Positions 8,645 through 17,732 of a stretch of 64,000 nt of DNA are shown piece after piece. Positions within the stretch are counted from its first letter, which is position 1, and each line of letters starts with the position of its first letter. The stretch covers positions 1,922,001-1,986,000 of the forward strand of contig NC_007947.1 of NCBI RefSeq assembly GCF_000013705.1, in the 5' to 3' direction. The stretch comes from Methylobacillus flagellatus KT. Its GTDB lineage: Bacteria; Pseudomonadota; Gammaproteobacteria; Burkholderiales; Methylophilaceae. Made by a program: the position numbers and the translations under genes. Below the pieces are notes generated by a model. The model was not told where the DNA came from. It worked only from the letters and a program-made list of their open reading frames with translations, and did no database searches.

Positions 8645-9883
8645 ATGTCTGCACCACTCCAACAAAAGAAATTCGCCGCCCTGCTGGCGGCAACCCTGGC
8701 CATCTCGGGTGGCGTCATCTTGTGGTCGCCAGCGAGCCACGAGGCCCAGGCCGACACTGCCGCCGTATCAAATATCGCTAGCGTGGACGTTGCGGTTGTC
8801 GCGCAGCAGGACATCACCGACTGGCAGGATTATTCCGGCCGCCTGGAAGCAGTCGAGCGCGTGGAAATCCGCCCCCTGGTTTCCGGCACACTGACCAAGA
8901 TCCACTTCAAGGACGGCGACCTGGTGAGGAAAGGCGATCTGCTGTTCACCATAGACCCGCGGCCATTCGAAGCGGAGGTAGCACGCGCCCAGGCCCAGTT
9001 GAGCGGCGCCGAGGCGCGGTTGGACTACACCAGCCACGACCTGGAACGCGCAGAGCGCCTGATCGGTGACAACGCCATTGCCCGGCGCGACTTCGAGGAA
9101 AAGCGCAATGCGGCATTGGAGGCGAAAGCCGCATTGCTGGCAGCCCAGGCTGCATTGCAGACCGCCCGCCTCAATCTGGAATATAGCCGCATCACGGCCC
9201 CGGTTTCCGGCCGGATTTCCCGCGCCGAGGTGACACTGGGCAATATCGTTTCCGCGGGCGCTAGCTCCACGCCGCTCACTACGCTGGTATCTACCGACAA
9301 CATCTACGCGGCGCTTGAAGTAGACGAGCAAAGCTACCTGAAATTCATCCAGCCCGGGCATACCAGCCGGCTCAAGGTATTGCTGGGCCTGGCGAACGAG
9401 GACGGCTACAGCCGCGAAGGCCGCATCGGATCGGTCGATAACCGCCTCGACACCGCATCGGGCACCATCCGCGTGCGCGCCGTGTTCGACAACCACAAGG
9501 GCGAGTTGCTGCCGGGGCTGTATGCGCGCGTCAGGCTGGGCAGTGGCAGCACCCGTCCGGCGTTACTGATAGACGAGAAAGCCGTGGGCACCGACCAGGA
9601 CAAGCGCTACGTGCTGGTGGTTGATGCGCAGAACCAGGCCAATTACCGCGAGATACAGCTAGGCGCGGCCCATGGCGAACTGCGTGTGGTGGAAAGCGGG
9701 CTGCAGCCTGGCGAACGCATCGTGGTCAATGGCCTGCAACGCGTGCGCCCCGGCAGCCAGGTCAGCCCGCACTTGGTCGCCATGCCTGGCAGCGATTCGC
9801 CATTGGCACAGGTCAGGGCAGAGGAAGCCATCCACACCATCCGCAGCCTCCCCAATCAACAACAAAAGACCGTCAAAGCCTAA
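8645..9883 (+). CDS. RND efflux periplasmic adaptor (MexE/AcrA type)
   Basis: Membrane-fusion subunit linking the inner-membrane RND pump to the outer-membrane channel. N-terminal hydrophobic anchor/signal (residues 6-35), a lipoyl half-motif RLEAVERVEIRPLVSGTL, a helical hairpin rich in Ala/Glu (about 105-175), second lipoyl half (RITAPVSGRISRAEV), beta-barrel and membrane-proximal domains. The frame stays open further upstream, but ATG 8645 has a GAGG ribosome site and gives a proper signal segment. It lies 25 bp before the pump gene, so the two are one operon. Confidence 0.92.
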   Translation: MSAPLQQKKFAALLAATLAISGGVILWSPASHEAQADTAAVSNIASVDVAVVAQQDITDWQDYSGRLEAVERVEIRPLVSGTLTKIHFKDGDLVRKGDLLFTIDPRPFEAEVARAQAQLSGAEARLDYTSHDLERAERLIGDNAIARRDFEEKRNAALEAKAALLAAQAALQTARLNLEYSRITAPVSGRISRAEVTLGNIVSAGASSTPLTTLVSTDNIYAALEVDEQSYLKFIQPGHTSRLKVLLGLANEDGYSREGRIGSVDNRLDTASGTIRVRAVFDNHKGELLPGLYARVRLGSGSTRPALLIDEKAVGTDQDKRYVLVVDAQNQANYREIQLGAAHGELRVVESGLQPGERIVVNGLQRVRPGSQVSPHLVAMPGSDSPLAQVRAEEAIHTIRSLPNQQQKTVKA

Positions 9884-9908
9884 GAACCTTCTTAGGGAGA
9901 ACTTATAA

Positions 9909-12900
9909 ATGAACATCTCAAAATTCTTCATCGACCGCCCGATCTTTGCGGGCGTACTGTCGATGCTCATCTTGCTGGGCGGAGCGCTGGCCATGTTCCA
10001 GCTGCCCATCTCGGAATATCCCGAAGTCGTGCCGCCCTCCGTGGTGGTACGCGCACAATACCCCGGCGCCAACCCCAAGGTGATCGCCGAGGCGGTGGCT
10101 TCGCCGCTGGAGGAATCCATCAACGGCGTGGAAGACATGATCTACATGCAGTCGCAGGCCAACAGCGACGGCAACCTCACCATCACCGTCAACTTCAAGC
10201 TTGGCGTGGACCCGGACAAGGCACAGCAACTGGTGCAGAACCGTGTCAACCAAGCATTGCCCAGGCTGCCGCCCGACGTGCAGCGGCTGGGCCTCACCAC
10301 GCTGAAAAGCTCGCCCACCCTCACCATGGTGGTGCACCTGGCCTCGCCGGACAACCGCTATGACATGACTTACCTGCGCAACTATGCCGTGATCAACGTC
10401 AAGGATAGGCTGGCGCGCATCCAGGGCGTGGGCGAGGTCGGCCTGTTCGGCTCCGGCAACTACGCCATGCGCGTCTGGCTCGATCCGCAGAAAGTCGCCC
10501 AGCGCGGCATGACTGCATCCGACGTGGTGCAGGCAATCCGCGAGCAGAACGTGCAGGTGGCGGCCGGCGTGATCGGCGCGTCGCCCAACAATGTGCCGTT
10601 GCAGCTGTCAGTCAATGCCCAGGGTCGCCTCAAGACCGAGGAGGAATTTGCTGCGATTATCCTCAAGACTTCCGCCGACGGCGCCATCACGCGCCTGTCC
10701 GACGTGGCGCGCATCGAGCTCGCCGCCTCCGAATACGGCCTGCGCTCCTTGCTGGACAACAAGCCTGCGGTCGCCATTCCGATCTTCCAGGCACCCGGCG
10801 CCAACGCGCTGGCGATTTCTGATGCCGTGCGCGCCACCATGAAGGAGTTGGCCGCCGATTTCCCCGAATCGGTGGAATACCATATTGTCTACGACCCGAC
10901 GCAGTTCGTGCGCTCCAGCATCCGCGCCGTGGTGACCACGCTGCTGGAAGCGATCGCCCTGGTGGTGCTGGTGGTGATCCTGTTCCTGCAAACCTGGCGC
11001 GCATCCATCATCCCATTGCTGGCGGTCCCGGTCTCCATCATCGGCACTTTCTCGCTGATGCTGGCGTTCGGCTACTCTATCAACGCGCTGTCGCTGTTCG
11101 GCATGGTGCTGGCGATCGGCATCGTGGTGGATGACGCCATCGTCGTCGTGGAAAACGTCGAGCGCAACATCGAATCGGGCCTGAGTCCGCGCGATGCCAC
11201 CTACCAGGCCATGCGCGAGGTGAGCGGGCCCATCATCGCCATCGCGCTGACCCTGATTGCGGTGTTCGTCCCATTGGCGTTCATGACCGGCCTCACCGGG
11301 CAGTTCTACAAGCAGTTCGCCATGACCATCGCCATTTCCACCGTGATCTCGGCGTTCAACTCCCTGACCTTGTCCCCCGCCCTGTCCGCCATGCTGCTCA
11401 AGGGCCACGGCGACAAGAAGGACTGGCTCACGCGCTTCATGGACCGTTGGCTGGGCGGCTTCTTTGCCAGGTTCAACCGCATGTTCAGCCGTGCCTCCGA
11501 CAGCTACGGCAAGGGCATCAAGGGCATCATCAACCATAAGGGCGCAGCCATGGGCGTCTATGCCGTGCTGCTCGGCCTGACCGTGGGCGTGTCGCTCGCC
11601 GTGCCCGGCGGCTTCGTACCGGCGCAGGACAAGCAATACCTGGTGGGCTTCGCCCAGCTGCCCAGTGGCGCCTCGCTGGAACGCACGGAGGAAGTCATCC
11701 GCCGCATGAGCGAGATCGCATTGCAGCAGCCCGGCGTGGAAAATGCGGTCGCCTTCCCTGGCCTCTCCATCAACGGCTTCACCAACAGTTCCAGCGCCGG
11801 TATCGTCTTCACCCCGCTCAAGCCGTTCAGCGAACGTAAAGACAAGGCACTGTCGGCTGCTGCGATTGCACAATCGCTGAACGAGAAATTCGGCCAGATA
11901 CAGGACGCCTATATCGCCGTGTTCCCGCCGCCCCCGGTCATGGGCCTGGGCACCATCGGCGGCTTCAAGCTGCAGATCGAGGACCGGGGGGCGCTGGGCT
12001 ATGCCGAGCTGGACAAGGCGGTAAACGCCTTCGTTGCCGGGGCTTCCAAGGCGCAGGAACTCGGCCCGATGTTCACCAATTACCAGATCAACGTGCCGCA
12101 GCTGAACGTGGACCTGGACCGCGCCAAGGCCAAGCAATTGGGCGTACCGGTGACCGAAGTGTTCGACACCATGCAGATCTACCTCGGCTCACTTTACATC
12201 AACGACTTCAACCGCTTCGGTCGCGTGTTCCAGGTGCGCGCGCAAGCCGATGCACCCTACCGCGCCAAGGCCGAGGACATCCTGCAGCTGAAAACGCGCA
12301 ATATGGCGGGCGACATGGTGCCACTGTCCTCGCTGGTCAGGGTGACACCCACCTACGGCCCGGAAATGGTGGTGCGCTACAACGGTTATACCGCTGCCGA
12401 CATCAACGGCGGGGCAGCGCCAGGTTATTCCACCGGGCAGGCCCAGGCGGCAGTGGAAAGGATAGCCGCGCAGACCCTGCCGCCCGGCATCAAGTTCGAG
12501 TGGACCGACCTGACCTACCAGCAGATCCTCGCGGGCAATGCCGGTATCTGGGTGTTCCCGATCAGCGTTCTGCTCGTGTTCCTGGTACTGGCCGCACTGT
12601 ACGAGAGCCTGACCTTGCCGCTAGCGGTGATCCTCATCGTGCCGATGAGCATCCTGGCGGCGCTCACGGGCGTGTGGCTGACCAAGGGGGACAACAACAT
12701 CTTCACCCAGATCGGGCTGATGGTGCTGGTCGGGCTGTCTGCGAAGAACGCCATCCTCATCGTCGAGTTCGCACGCGAACTGGAGCTGCAAGGCAGCAGC
12801 ATCGTCAAGGCGGCCATCGAGGCCAGCCGCTTGCGTTTACGCCCCATCCTCATGACCTCCATCGCCTTCATCATGGGCGTGGTACCGCTGGTGACTTCCA

Positions 12901-13097
12901 GCGGCGCGGGCTCGGAAATGCGCTATGCCATGGGTATCGCCGTGTTCTTCGGCATGCTGGGCGTGACCCTGTTCGGCCTGTTCCTCACGCCCGTGTTCTA
13001 CGTGCTGTTGCGCAAGCTGAGCGGAGGCCGCCGGCTGCACTCGGCCACCAAGCACGAACCCCATGTTGTCGGCCCAGCCGCCAGCCATTTGATATAG
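9909..13097 (+). CDS. RND multidrug efflux permease, HAE-1 family, MexF-like
   Basis: Proton-driven inner-membrane pump, 1062 residues, the size of MexF. It opens with FFIDRPIFAGVLSMLI and has the LPISEYPEVVPPSVVVRA loop typical of HAE-1 pumps. Two six-helix halves are separated by large periplasmic loops. The proton-relay residues are in place: the VVDDAIVVVEN Asp pair in TM4 and the Lys of LSAKNAILIVEFA in TM10. Drug range cannot be told, though MexEF-type pumps typically export chloramphenicol, quinolones and aromatic compounds. Ribosome site AGGGAG precedes the start. Confidence 0.96.
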   Translation: MNISKFFIDRPIFAGVLSMLILLGGALAMFQLPISEYPEVVPPSVVVRAQYPGANPKVIAEAVASPLEESINGVEDMIYMQSQANSDGNLTITVNFKLGVDPDKAQQLVQNRVNQALPRLPPDVQRLGLTTLKSSPTLTMVVHLASPDNRYDMTYLRNYAVINVKDRLARIQGVGEVGLFGSGNYAMRVWLDPQKVAQRGMTASDVVQAIREQNVQVAAGVIGASPNNVPLQLSVNAQGRLKTEEEFAAIILKTSADGAITRLSDVARIELAASEYGLRSLLDNKPAVAIPIFQAPGANALAISDAVRATMKELAADFPESVEYHIVYDPTQFVRSSIRAVVTTLLEAIALVVLVVILFLQTWRASIIPLLAVPVSIIGTFSLMLAFGYSINALSLFGMVLAIGIVVDDAIVVVENVERNIESGLSPRDATYQAMREVSGPIIAIALTLIAVFVPLAFMTGLTGQFYKQFAMTIAISTVISAFNSLTLSPALSAMLLKGHGDKKDWLTRFMDRWLGGFFARFNRMFSRASDSYGKGIKGIINHKGAAMGVYAVLLGLTVGVSLAVPGGFVPAQDKQYLVGFAQLPSGASLERTEEVIRRMSEIALQQPGVENAVAFPGLSINGFTNSSSAGIVFTPLKPFSERKDKALSAAAIAQSLNEKFGQIQDAYIAVFPPPPVMGLGTIGGFKLQIEDRGALGYAELDKAVNAFVAGASKAQELGPMFTNYQINVPQLNVDLDRAKAKQLGVPVTEVFDTMQIYLGSLYINDFNRFGRVFQVRAQADAPYRAKAEDILQLKTRNMAGDMVPLSSLVRVTPTYGPEMVVRYNGYTAADINGGAAPGYSTGQAQAAVERIAAQTLPPGIKFEWTDLTYQQILAGNAGIWVFPISVLLVFLVLAALYESLTLPLAVILIVPMSILAALTGVWLTKGDNNIFTQIGLMVLVGLSAKNAILIVEFARELELQGSSIVKAAIEASRLRLRPILMTSIAFIMGVVPLVTSSGAGSEMRYAMGIAVFFGMLGVTLFGLFLTPVFYVLLRKLSGGRRLHSATKHEPHVVGPAASHLI

Positions 13098-13107
13098 GAC
13101 GCAACAC

Positions 13108-14568
13108 ATGAAACCGACCAAGACATTATCGCTATTGACCGCCACGCTGCTGCTGGCAGCATGCTCGGTGGCCCCGGTCTATGAAAAGCCCCAGGTGGTA
13201 ACGCCGGTGCAATTCAAGGAAGCCAGTCTCAGCGCGACAGGCGAACAGTCCGGCCAATGGAAGACTGCCGAGCCGGCGGAATTGAACCACCGCGGTCAGT
13301 GGTGGCAGGTCTTCAACGACCTCACCCTGGACAACCTGGAGGACGAGGCCCTGGCCGCCAACCAGAACCTGCAGGCCGCCACCGCCAGGCTGGCACAATC
13401 CCGCGCCTTGTTCAAGGACGAGCGTTCCAACCGCTATCCGCAACTGAGCGGCGGCATCAGCCCCGGGCATCAACGGATATCGCCGGACGCACAGCGCACC
13501 GGGAACGGCAGCGAACAGACATTGTGGCGTGCGCAGGCGCAGTTCGCCTACGAGGCCGACCTGTTCGGTCGCGTATCCTCGCTGGTCAATGCCGCCCAGG
13601 CCGATGCGGAACAGAGTGTTGCCCTGCTGCGCTCGGTCCTGCTTTCCCTGCAGGCGGATGTGGCGCAACAATACTTCACCATCCGAGAGCTGGATGCCGA
13701 GCGTGTCATCTACCAGCACACCGTCAAGCTCCGCGAGCAGACTGTGCAATTGACGCAACACCGCTACGACGCCGGCGACATCAGTGAACTGGAACTGGCC
13801 CGCGCCAAGTCCGAGCTGGCGGCTGCACGCTCGGAGGAACTGGGCGTGACGCGCCGCCGCGCGATTGCCGAACATGCCCTCGCCATCCTGCTGGGTAAAT
13901 CCCCTACGGAATTCAGCCTGGCAGCACTGCCACTGCAACGCATCAGTATCAATGTACCGGCCGGCTTGCCCTCCTCATTGCTGGAGCGCCGGTCAGACAT
14001 CGCCGCCGCTGAACGCGCGATGGCGGCAGCGAATGCGCGCATCGGTGTCGCCAAGGCGGCCTACTTCCCACGCCTCAACATTACCGGCGCACTCGGTTAT
14101 GAATCCTCCGAGCTGGGCAGCTTGTTCGAGTGGTCCAACCGCACCTTCCTGCTTGGCCCCTTGATCGGCACCATGCTCTCAATGCCGATCTTTGACGGCG
14201 GCCGCCGTGAAGCCGGGCTGGAACGCGCACGCGCCGTCTATGAGGAAGACGTCGCCAAATACCGGCAGACCGTGCTCAACGCCTTTGGCGAGGTCGAAGA
14301 CAACTTGGCCAGCCTGCGCATCCTCGACAACCAGTCCGAAGTGCAGGACACGGCCGTTGCCTCGTCGCAACGCGCCAGCCACCTCGCCCAGAGCCGCTAC
14401 CGCGAAGGGCTGGTGAGCTATCTCGAGGTAATCGATGCGGATCGCACCTTGCTGCAGCAAAAGCGTGTCACTGTGCAATTGGACGGAGAACGCGCCCGCG
14501 CCACGGTCAACCTGATCCGCGCGCTGGGCGGCAGCTGGGAGGGTGCGCCACTCGTTGCATCAAAATGA
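13108..14568 (+). CDS. Outer membrane efflux lipoprotein, NodT/OprM family
   Basis: TolC-like outer-membrane channel for the RND pump. A lipoprotein signal ends in LLLAAC with the lipidated Cys at 19. The body has the repeated outer-membrane efflux domain with long coiled helices (about 90-260 and 300-470), the family phrase LLERRSDIAAAERAMAAANARIG and GLVSYLEVIDADRTLL near the C-terminus. Length 486 is normal. It starts 10 bp after the pump gene and ends the efflux operon. Confidence 0.94.
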   Translation: MKPTKTLSLLTATLLLAACSVAPVYEKPQVVTPVQFKEASLSATGEQSGQWKTAEPAELNHRGQWWQVFNDLTLDNLEDEALAANQNLQAATARLAQSRALFKDERSNRYPQLSGGISPGHQRISPDAQRTGNGSEQTLWRAQAQFAYEADLFGRVSSLVNAAQADAEQSVALLRSVLLSLQADVAQQYFTIRELDAERVIYQHTVKLREQTVQLTQHRYDAGDISELELARAKSELAAARSEELGVTRRRAIAEHALAILLGKSPTEFSLAALPLQRISINVPAGLPSSLLERRSDIAAAERAMAAANARIGVAKAAYFPRLNITGALGYESSELGSLFEWSNRTFLLGPLIGTMLSMPIFDGGRREAGLERARAVYEEDVAKYRQTVLNAFGEVEDNLASLRILDNQSEVQDTAVASSQRASHLAQSRYREGLVSYLEVIDADRTLLQQKRVTVQLDGERARATVNLIRALGGSWEGAPLVASK

Positions 14569-14851
14569 CGCCAGCGGCCTTGGCTGGACCATGGCAGCCA
14601 GGCACGGCCTTGTACAACCATCCTGGGCAAAGTGATACTCTGGCTGGCAAGGATGATGTTGCGATAATGCGCAGCATCCATTCAACAATCCTTGTGGCAG
14701 ATTACCCGCCGGGCAGCTTATGATGGCGAACAAACTCAGCCAGGTGGCTCTGGCCAAGCACATTGACCCAGGTACAGACATATTTAAGCGGACGACAATG
14801 ACTGGCAACAGCACCTGGAGAGTTTATTAGCCCGTTTTAAAGGAGATCAGC

Positions 14852-15490
14852 ATGGTTTCAATCGATACGGCGCTGCAGTTTATCGCAGTATCCGCGGTAC
14901 TTGCTGTGGTGCCTGGCCCCGACAACCTGTTCGTCCTGATGCAGTCAGCTGCCGGCGGCGCGCGCAAGGGCATCGCCGTGACGCTGGGCCTGTGCACCGG
15001 CCTGGTCGTGCACACGGCGGCTGTCGCATTTGGCGTCGCTGCTATTTTCCAGGCATCGGCCGCCGCCTTCACCGCACTCAAGATTCTTGGGGCCACCTAC
15101 CTGCTTTACCTTGCATATGGTGCACTCACGTCGGGCATGGACACCCCGGTCGCCAGCGAAGGACCGGCCGGCGCTGGCCGTGATAACCTGACAGGACTTT
15201 ACAGGCGCGGCATCCTCATGAACATCACCAACCCCAAAGTCGCGCTGTTCTTCCTGGCTTTCCTCCCTCAATTCGCCAAGGCAGGCGCCGGGCCAGCGGC
15301 GCTCCAGATATTGCAGCTCGGCGGGCTGTTCATGATGACCGCCTTGATGATCTTCAGCCTGATTGCCTATACCGCAGGACGACTCAGCCATTGGCTGCGA
15401 CGCTCGCCCAAAGCCATCAAGACCATGAATAGGGTCGCAGGGATCGTATTCATCGGGCTTGCTGCCAAGCTGGCAGCCGCACAGCGCTGA
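14852..15490 (+). CDS. LysE family amino-acid exporter (RhtB-like)
   Basis: Small inner-membrane exporter of the LysE/RhtB family, 212 residues with about six helices. The family signature PGPDNLFVLMQSAAGGARKG lies near residue 22, followed by GLCTGLVVHT, and MNITNPKVALFFLAFLPQF near 125. Substrates in the family are amino acids such as threonine, homoserine or lysine; the exact one is unknown. Ribosome site AAAGGAG lies 8 bp before the ATG. The 283 bp upstream, back to the efflux operon, show no gene. Confidence 0.9.
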   Translation: MVSIDTALQFIAVSAVLAVVPGPDNLFVLMQSAAGGARKGIAVTLGLCTGLVVHTAAVAFGVAAIFQASAAAFTALKILGATYLLYLAYGALTSGMDTPVASEGPAGAGRDNLTGLYRRGILMNITNPKVALFFLAFLPQFAKAGAGPAALQILQLGGLFMMTALMIFSLIAYTAGRLSHWLRRSPKAIKTMNRVAGIVFIGLAAKLAAAQR

Positions 15491-15652
15491 CTCATCGACC
15501 ATGCGCAGCATCACGGCAAGTGGTTAGTGCGCCCAATCTATATCGGCAGAGTCACACTGGGTCAATGACGGCTCATCGGCCTGCATGCAGGCTTACTGCC
15601 TTATTCACGGCACTAACCCGCACATTCTAACCCCGAATGGTACTGGCCACCG

Positions 15653-15979
15653 CTACTTCCGCTTGGGGTCATCAGGGCTGTCGATCACGATATCATTCTG
15701 TACCGACACCACCCCACTGACGCTGCGTGCCACGAGGGTCGCCTGGCTCACCTCGGCTTGCGACCTTGCGGTGCCGCTCAAGTGCACGGCGCCTAGGTCA
15801 TCCGACCGCACCTTGATATCAAGCGCCGCCAGCACCTGATCGCGAGCGAGCGCGGCCTTCACCTTGCCAGTGGTGGCTGACTCTTCCGCATAGGTAGTCA
15901 GGGATGCGCTATCCTCGGCGTGACCGTGCAACGGCAAGGACAATGCCAGTATCAGCAACGAATATGTGCATAAGCGCAT
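15653..15979 (-). CDS. Secreted BON domain protein
   Basis: A 108-residue periplasmic protein: signal peptide (residues 1-21, ending HGHA), then one BON domain (about 33-100) with the pattern TTGKVKAALARDQVLAALDI and a C-terminal GVVSVQNDIVI strand. BON domains (as in OsmY) bind phospholipid or peptidoglycan and are often osmotic-stress induced. Only one BON copy is present, where OsmY has two. Convergent with the LysE gene. Confidence 0.85.
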   Translation of the reverse strand: MRLCTYSLLILALSLPLHGHAEDSASLTTYAEESATTGKVKAALARDQVLAALDIKVRSDDLGAVHLSGTARSQAEVSQATLVARSVSGVVSVQNDIVIDSPDDPKRK

Positions 15980-16288
15980 GTCTTATCCTCAAACTTGATT
16001 TGATCCCATCATCCTAAACTTGGCTCTCCCGGGAATAAGAGTCTTCCTATTCCGAAGCGCATGTAGGAATTCGCAAACACGCGTGATGAATCGCGTTCGG
16101 CTGGGCATTCTGCGGCAGTCAGTACAAGCCATATGGCAAGGCGCCACATCGACACCAGGGGAATTTGGCTCGCCGCTTTAAGCGCAAATCGCTTGGCACA
16201 GGCGGGGCAGCGCCATGTAAGATGAAAAACTGTTTCCGTCATCAAAACTTGAACCGGAAGAGTCCAACCAGGAGTAGAAGGATAAGCG
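15980..16288. other. Intergenic region, about 310 bp, no feature recognised
   Basis: Divergent space between the BON gene and a small hypothetical gene. I see no RNA gene, strong hairpin or consensus promoter. Confidence 0.5.
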
Positions 16289-16522
16289 ATGCCCTCGTTA
16301 TACAAGAGCCGCGAAGAGCGTGTGCAAGATGTCGTCAAAGCCTATATGAATGAGAACAACACCGTGCGCCATTCCCTGACGTTTGGCGGCCAGTTCCTGC
16401 CCCATAGCGAGCAGGAAAGGGAACAGATGCGCGAGGAACGCGCTTGGGCACTGGCCCGTCTCGCCATTGACAAGATCATGCGGCTCCCCCATATCCCCAT
16501 CAACCGCATGTCGGCGATGTGA
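16289..16522 (+). CDS. Hypothetical 77-residue protein
   Basis: Not recognised. A charged, soluble, probably helical protein with an Arg/Glu-rich middle (EQEREQMREERAW) and a hydrophobic-basic C-terminal end. An AGAAGGA ribosome site 6 bp upstream of the ATG supports translation. It has no close neighbour on the same strand: the next gene starts 270 bp on, after a non-coding stretch in which I see no other gene. Confidence 0.55.
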   Translation: MPSLYKSREERVQDVVKAYMNENNTVRHSLTFGGQFLPHSEQEREQMREERAWALARLAIDKIMRLPHIPINRMSAM

Positions 16523-16792
16523 TGCCTCCTGCATCATGAGCAATGAAGCGCACCCAACACCACGTCCCTAACGTTGCTGCCTTGCTTCACCAACCGCTTG
16601 CACTGCGTGCGGTAGAGACCCCTAGCCGTCTGCCTCCCTGAGCTTTGTTAACTGCGCTAACTCTTCTGCTCCGGCATAAGATAAGGAGTTATGCTTTGCT
16701 TGGATGTTTCAGCATCTCGTGTGCCTGGTAGCATTTATTTATTCCAGCACTCAAATTAAACTCCGGAATACCCCAACTGATAAGGAGCTCCC

Positions 16793-17719
16793 ATGCTATC
16801 CCGACGCAGTTTCCTCTCAGGTCTTGCAGCGGCTAGCGCAGGCATTGTCCTCGCCCGCCATGTATTTGCCAATCCGTTATCCCCAACCCAATCGGGGATC
16901 ATGCAAACTCGCGTTGTTCCGTCCAGCGGCGAGCGTTTGCCCGTGATCGGCATGGGTAGTTCCGGCAGCTTCGAAGTTGGCAATAGCGCCGCCGAACTCG
17001 ACCCCTTGCGTGAAGTACTGCGGCGGTTCTTCGCGGGCGGCGCCACTGTGATCGATACCGCCCCCTCCTATGGCACAGCAGAGAAAGTCATCGGGCAATT
17101 GCTTGAAGAGCTGGGACTGCGCTCCAGCGCCTTCCTCGCCACCAAGATCGGCACTTCTGGCCGTGAGGCCGGGCTGGCGCAGTTCCAGGATTCGCTCAAG
17201 CGGTTGCGCACGGACAAGGTGGAGCTGCTTCAGGTGCACAACCTGCGGGACTGGCGTACCCAGTTCGAAGTGATCAAGGAACTCAAGGCCCAGGGCAAGA
17301 CCCGCTACACCGGGCTCACCCATTATCTGGACAGCAGTCATGACGAGCTTGCCGAGGTAGTGCGCAAGGTGAAGCCGGACTTCCTGCAGGTGAATTACTC
17401 CGTCGTCTCGCGCAACGCAGAGCAAACAGTCTTCCCAGTGGCGCGGGAGCTAGGCGTGGCGGTACTGGTCAACCGCGCTTTTGAGGACGGACGCCTGTTT
17501 TCCAGGGTGCAGGGCAAAGCGCTACCGCCATGGGCCGCCGAAGTCGGGATTACCTCATGGGCGCAAGCTTTCCTCAGGTTTGCCCTGAGCCACCCTGCCG
17601 TCACCACCGTAATCCCTGCCACCGGCAAGCCGGAGCGCCAGAGCGACAACCTCAAGGCTGGCAGCGGGCCCATCCTGACCGAAGCGCAGCGGCAATCCCT
17701 GATCGACACGGTCGGCTGA
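16793..17719 (+). CDS. Aldo/keto reductase with Tat signal peptide
   Basis: NAD(P)H-type TIM-barrel oxidoreductase. The N-terminus has a twin-arginine export signal (SRRSFLSGLAAA, then a hydrophobic run to about residue 26), so it is predicted to be periplasmic. The AKR tetrad is visible: Asp and Tyr in DTAPSYG, Lys in ATKIG and His in LQVHNL. Export of a nicotinamide-dependent enzyme is odd; the cofactor would have to be loaded before Tat export. Ribosome site AAGGAG. It is 13 bp before an MFS gene and probably co-transcribed with it. Confidence 0.88.
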   Translation: MLSRRSFLSGLAAASAGIVLARHVFANPLSPTQSGIMQTRVVPSSGERLPVIGMGSSGSFEVGNSAAELDPLREVLRRFFAGGATVIDTAPSYGTAEKVIGQLLEELGLRSSAFLATKIGTSGREAGLAQFQDSLKRLRTDKVELLQVHNLRDWRTQFEVIKELKAQGKTRYTGLTHYLDSSHDELAEVVRKVKPDFLQVNYSVVSRNAEQTVFPVARELGVAVLVNRAFEDGRLFSRVQGKALPPWAAEVGITSWAQAFLRFALSHPAVTTVIPATGKPERQSDNLKAGSGPILTEAQRQSLIDTVG

Positions 17720-17732
17720 GGCAGCGCACCAT

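Noticed and set aside
10608..12137. Long reverse reading frame (509 codons) inside the RND pump gene
   Set aside because: It is the antisense shadow of a gene with clear family motifs; its product is rich in His, Asp, Gly and Gln with no domain.
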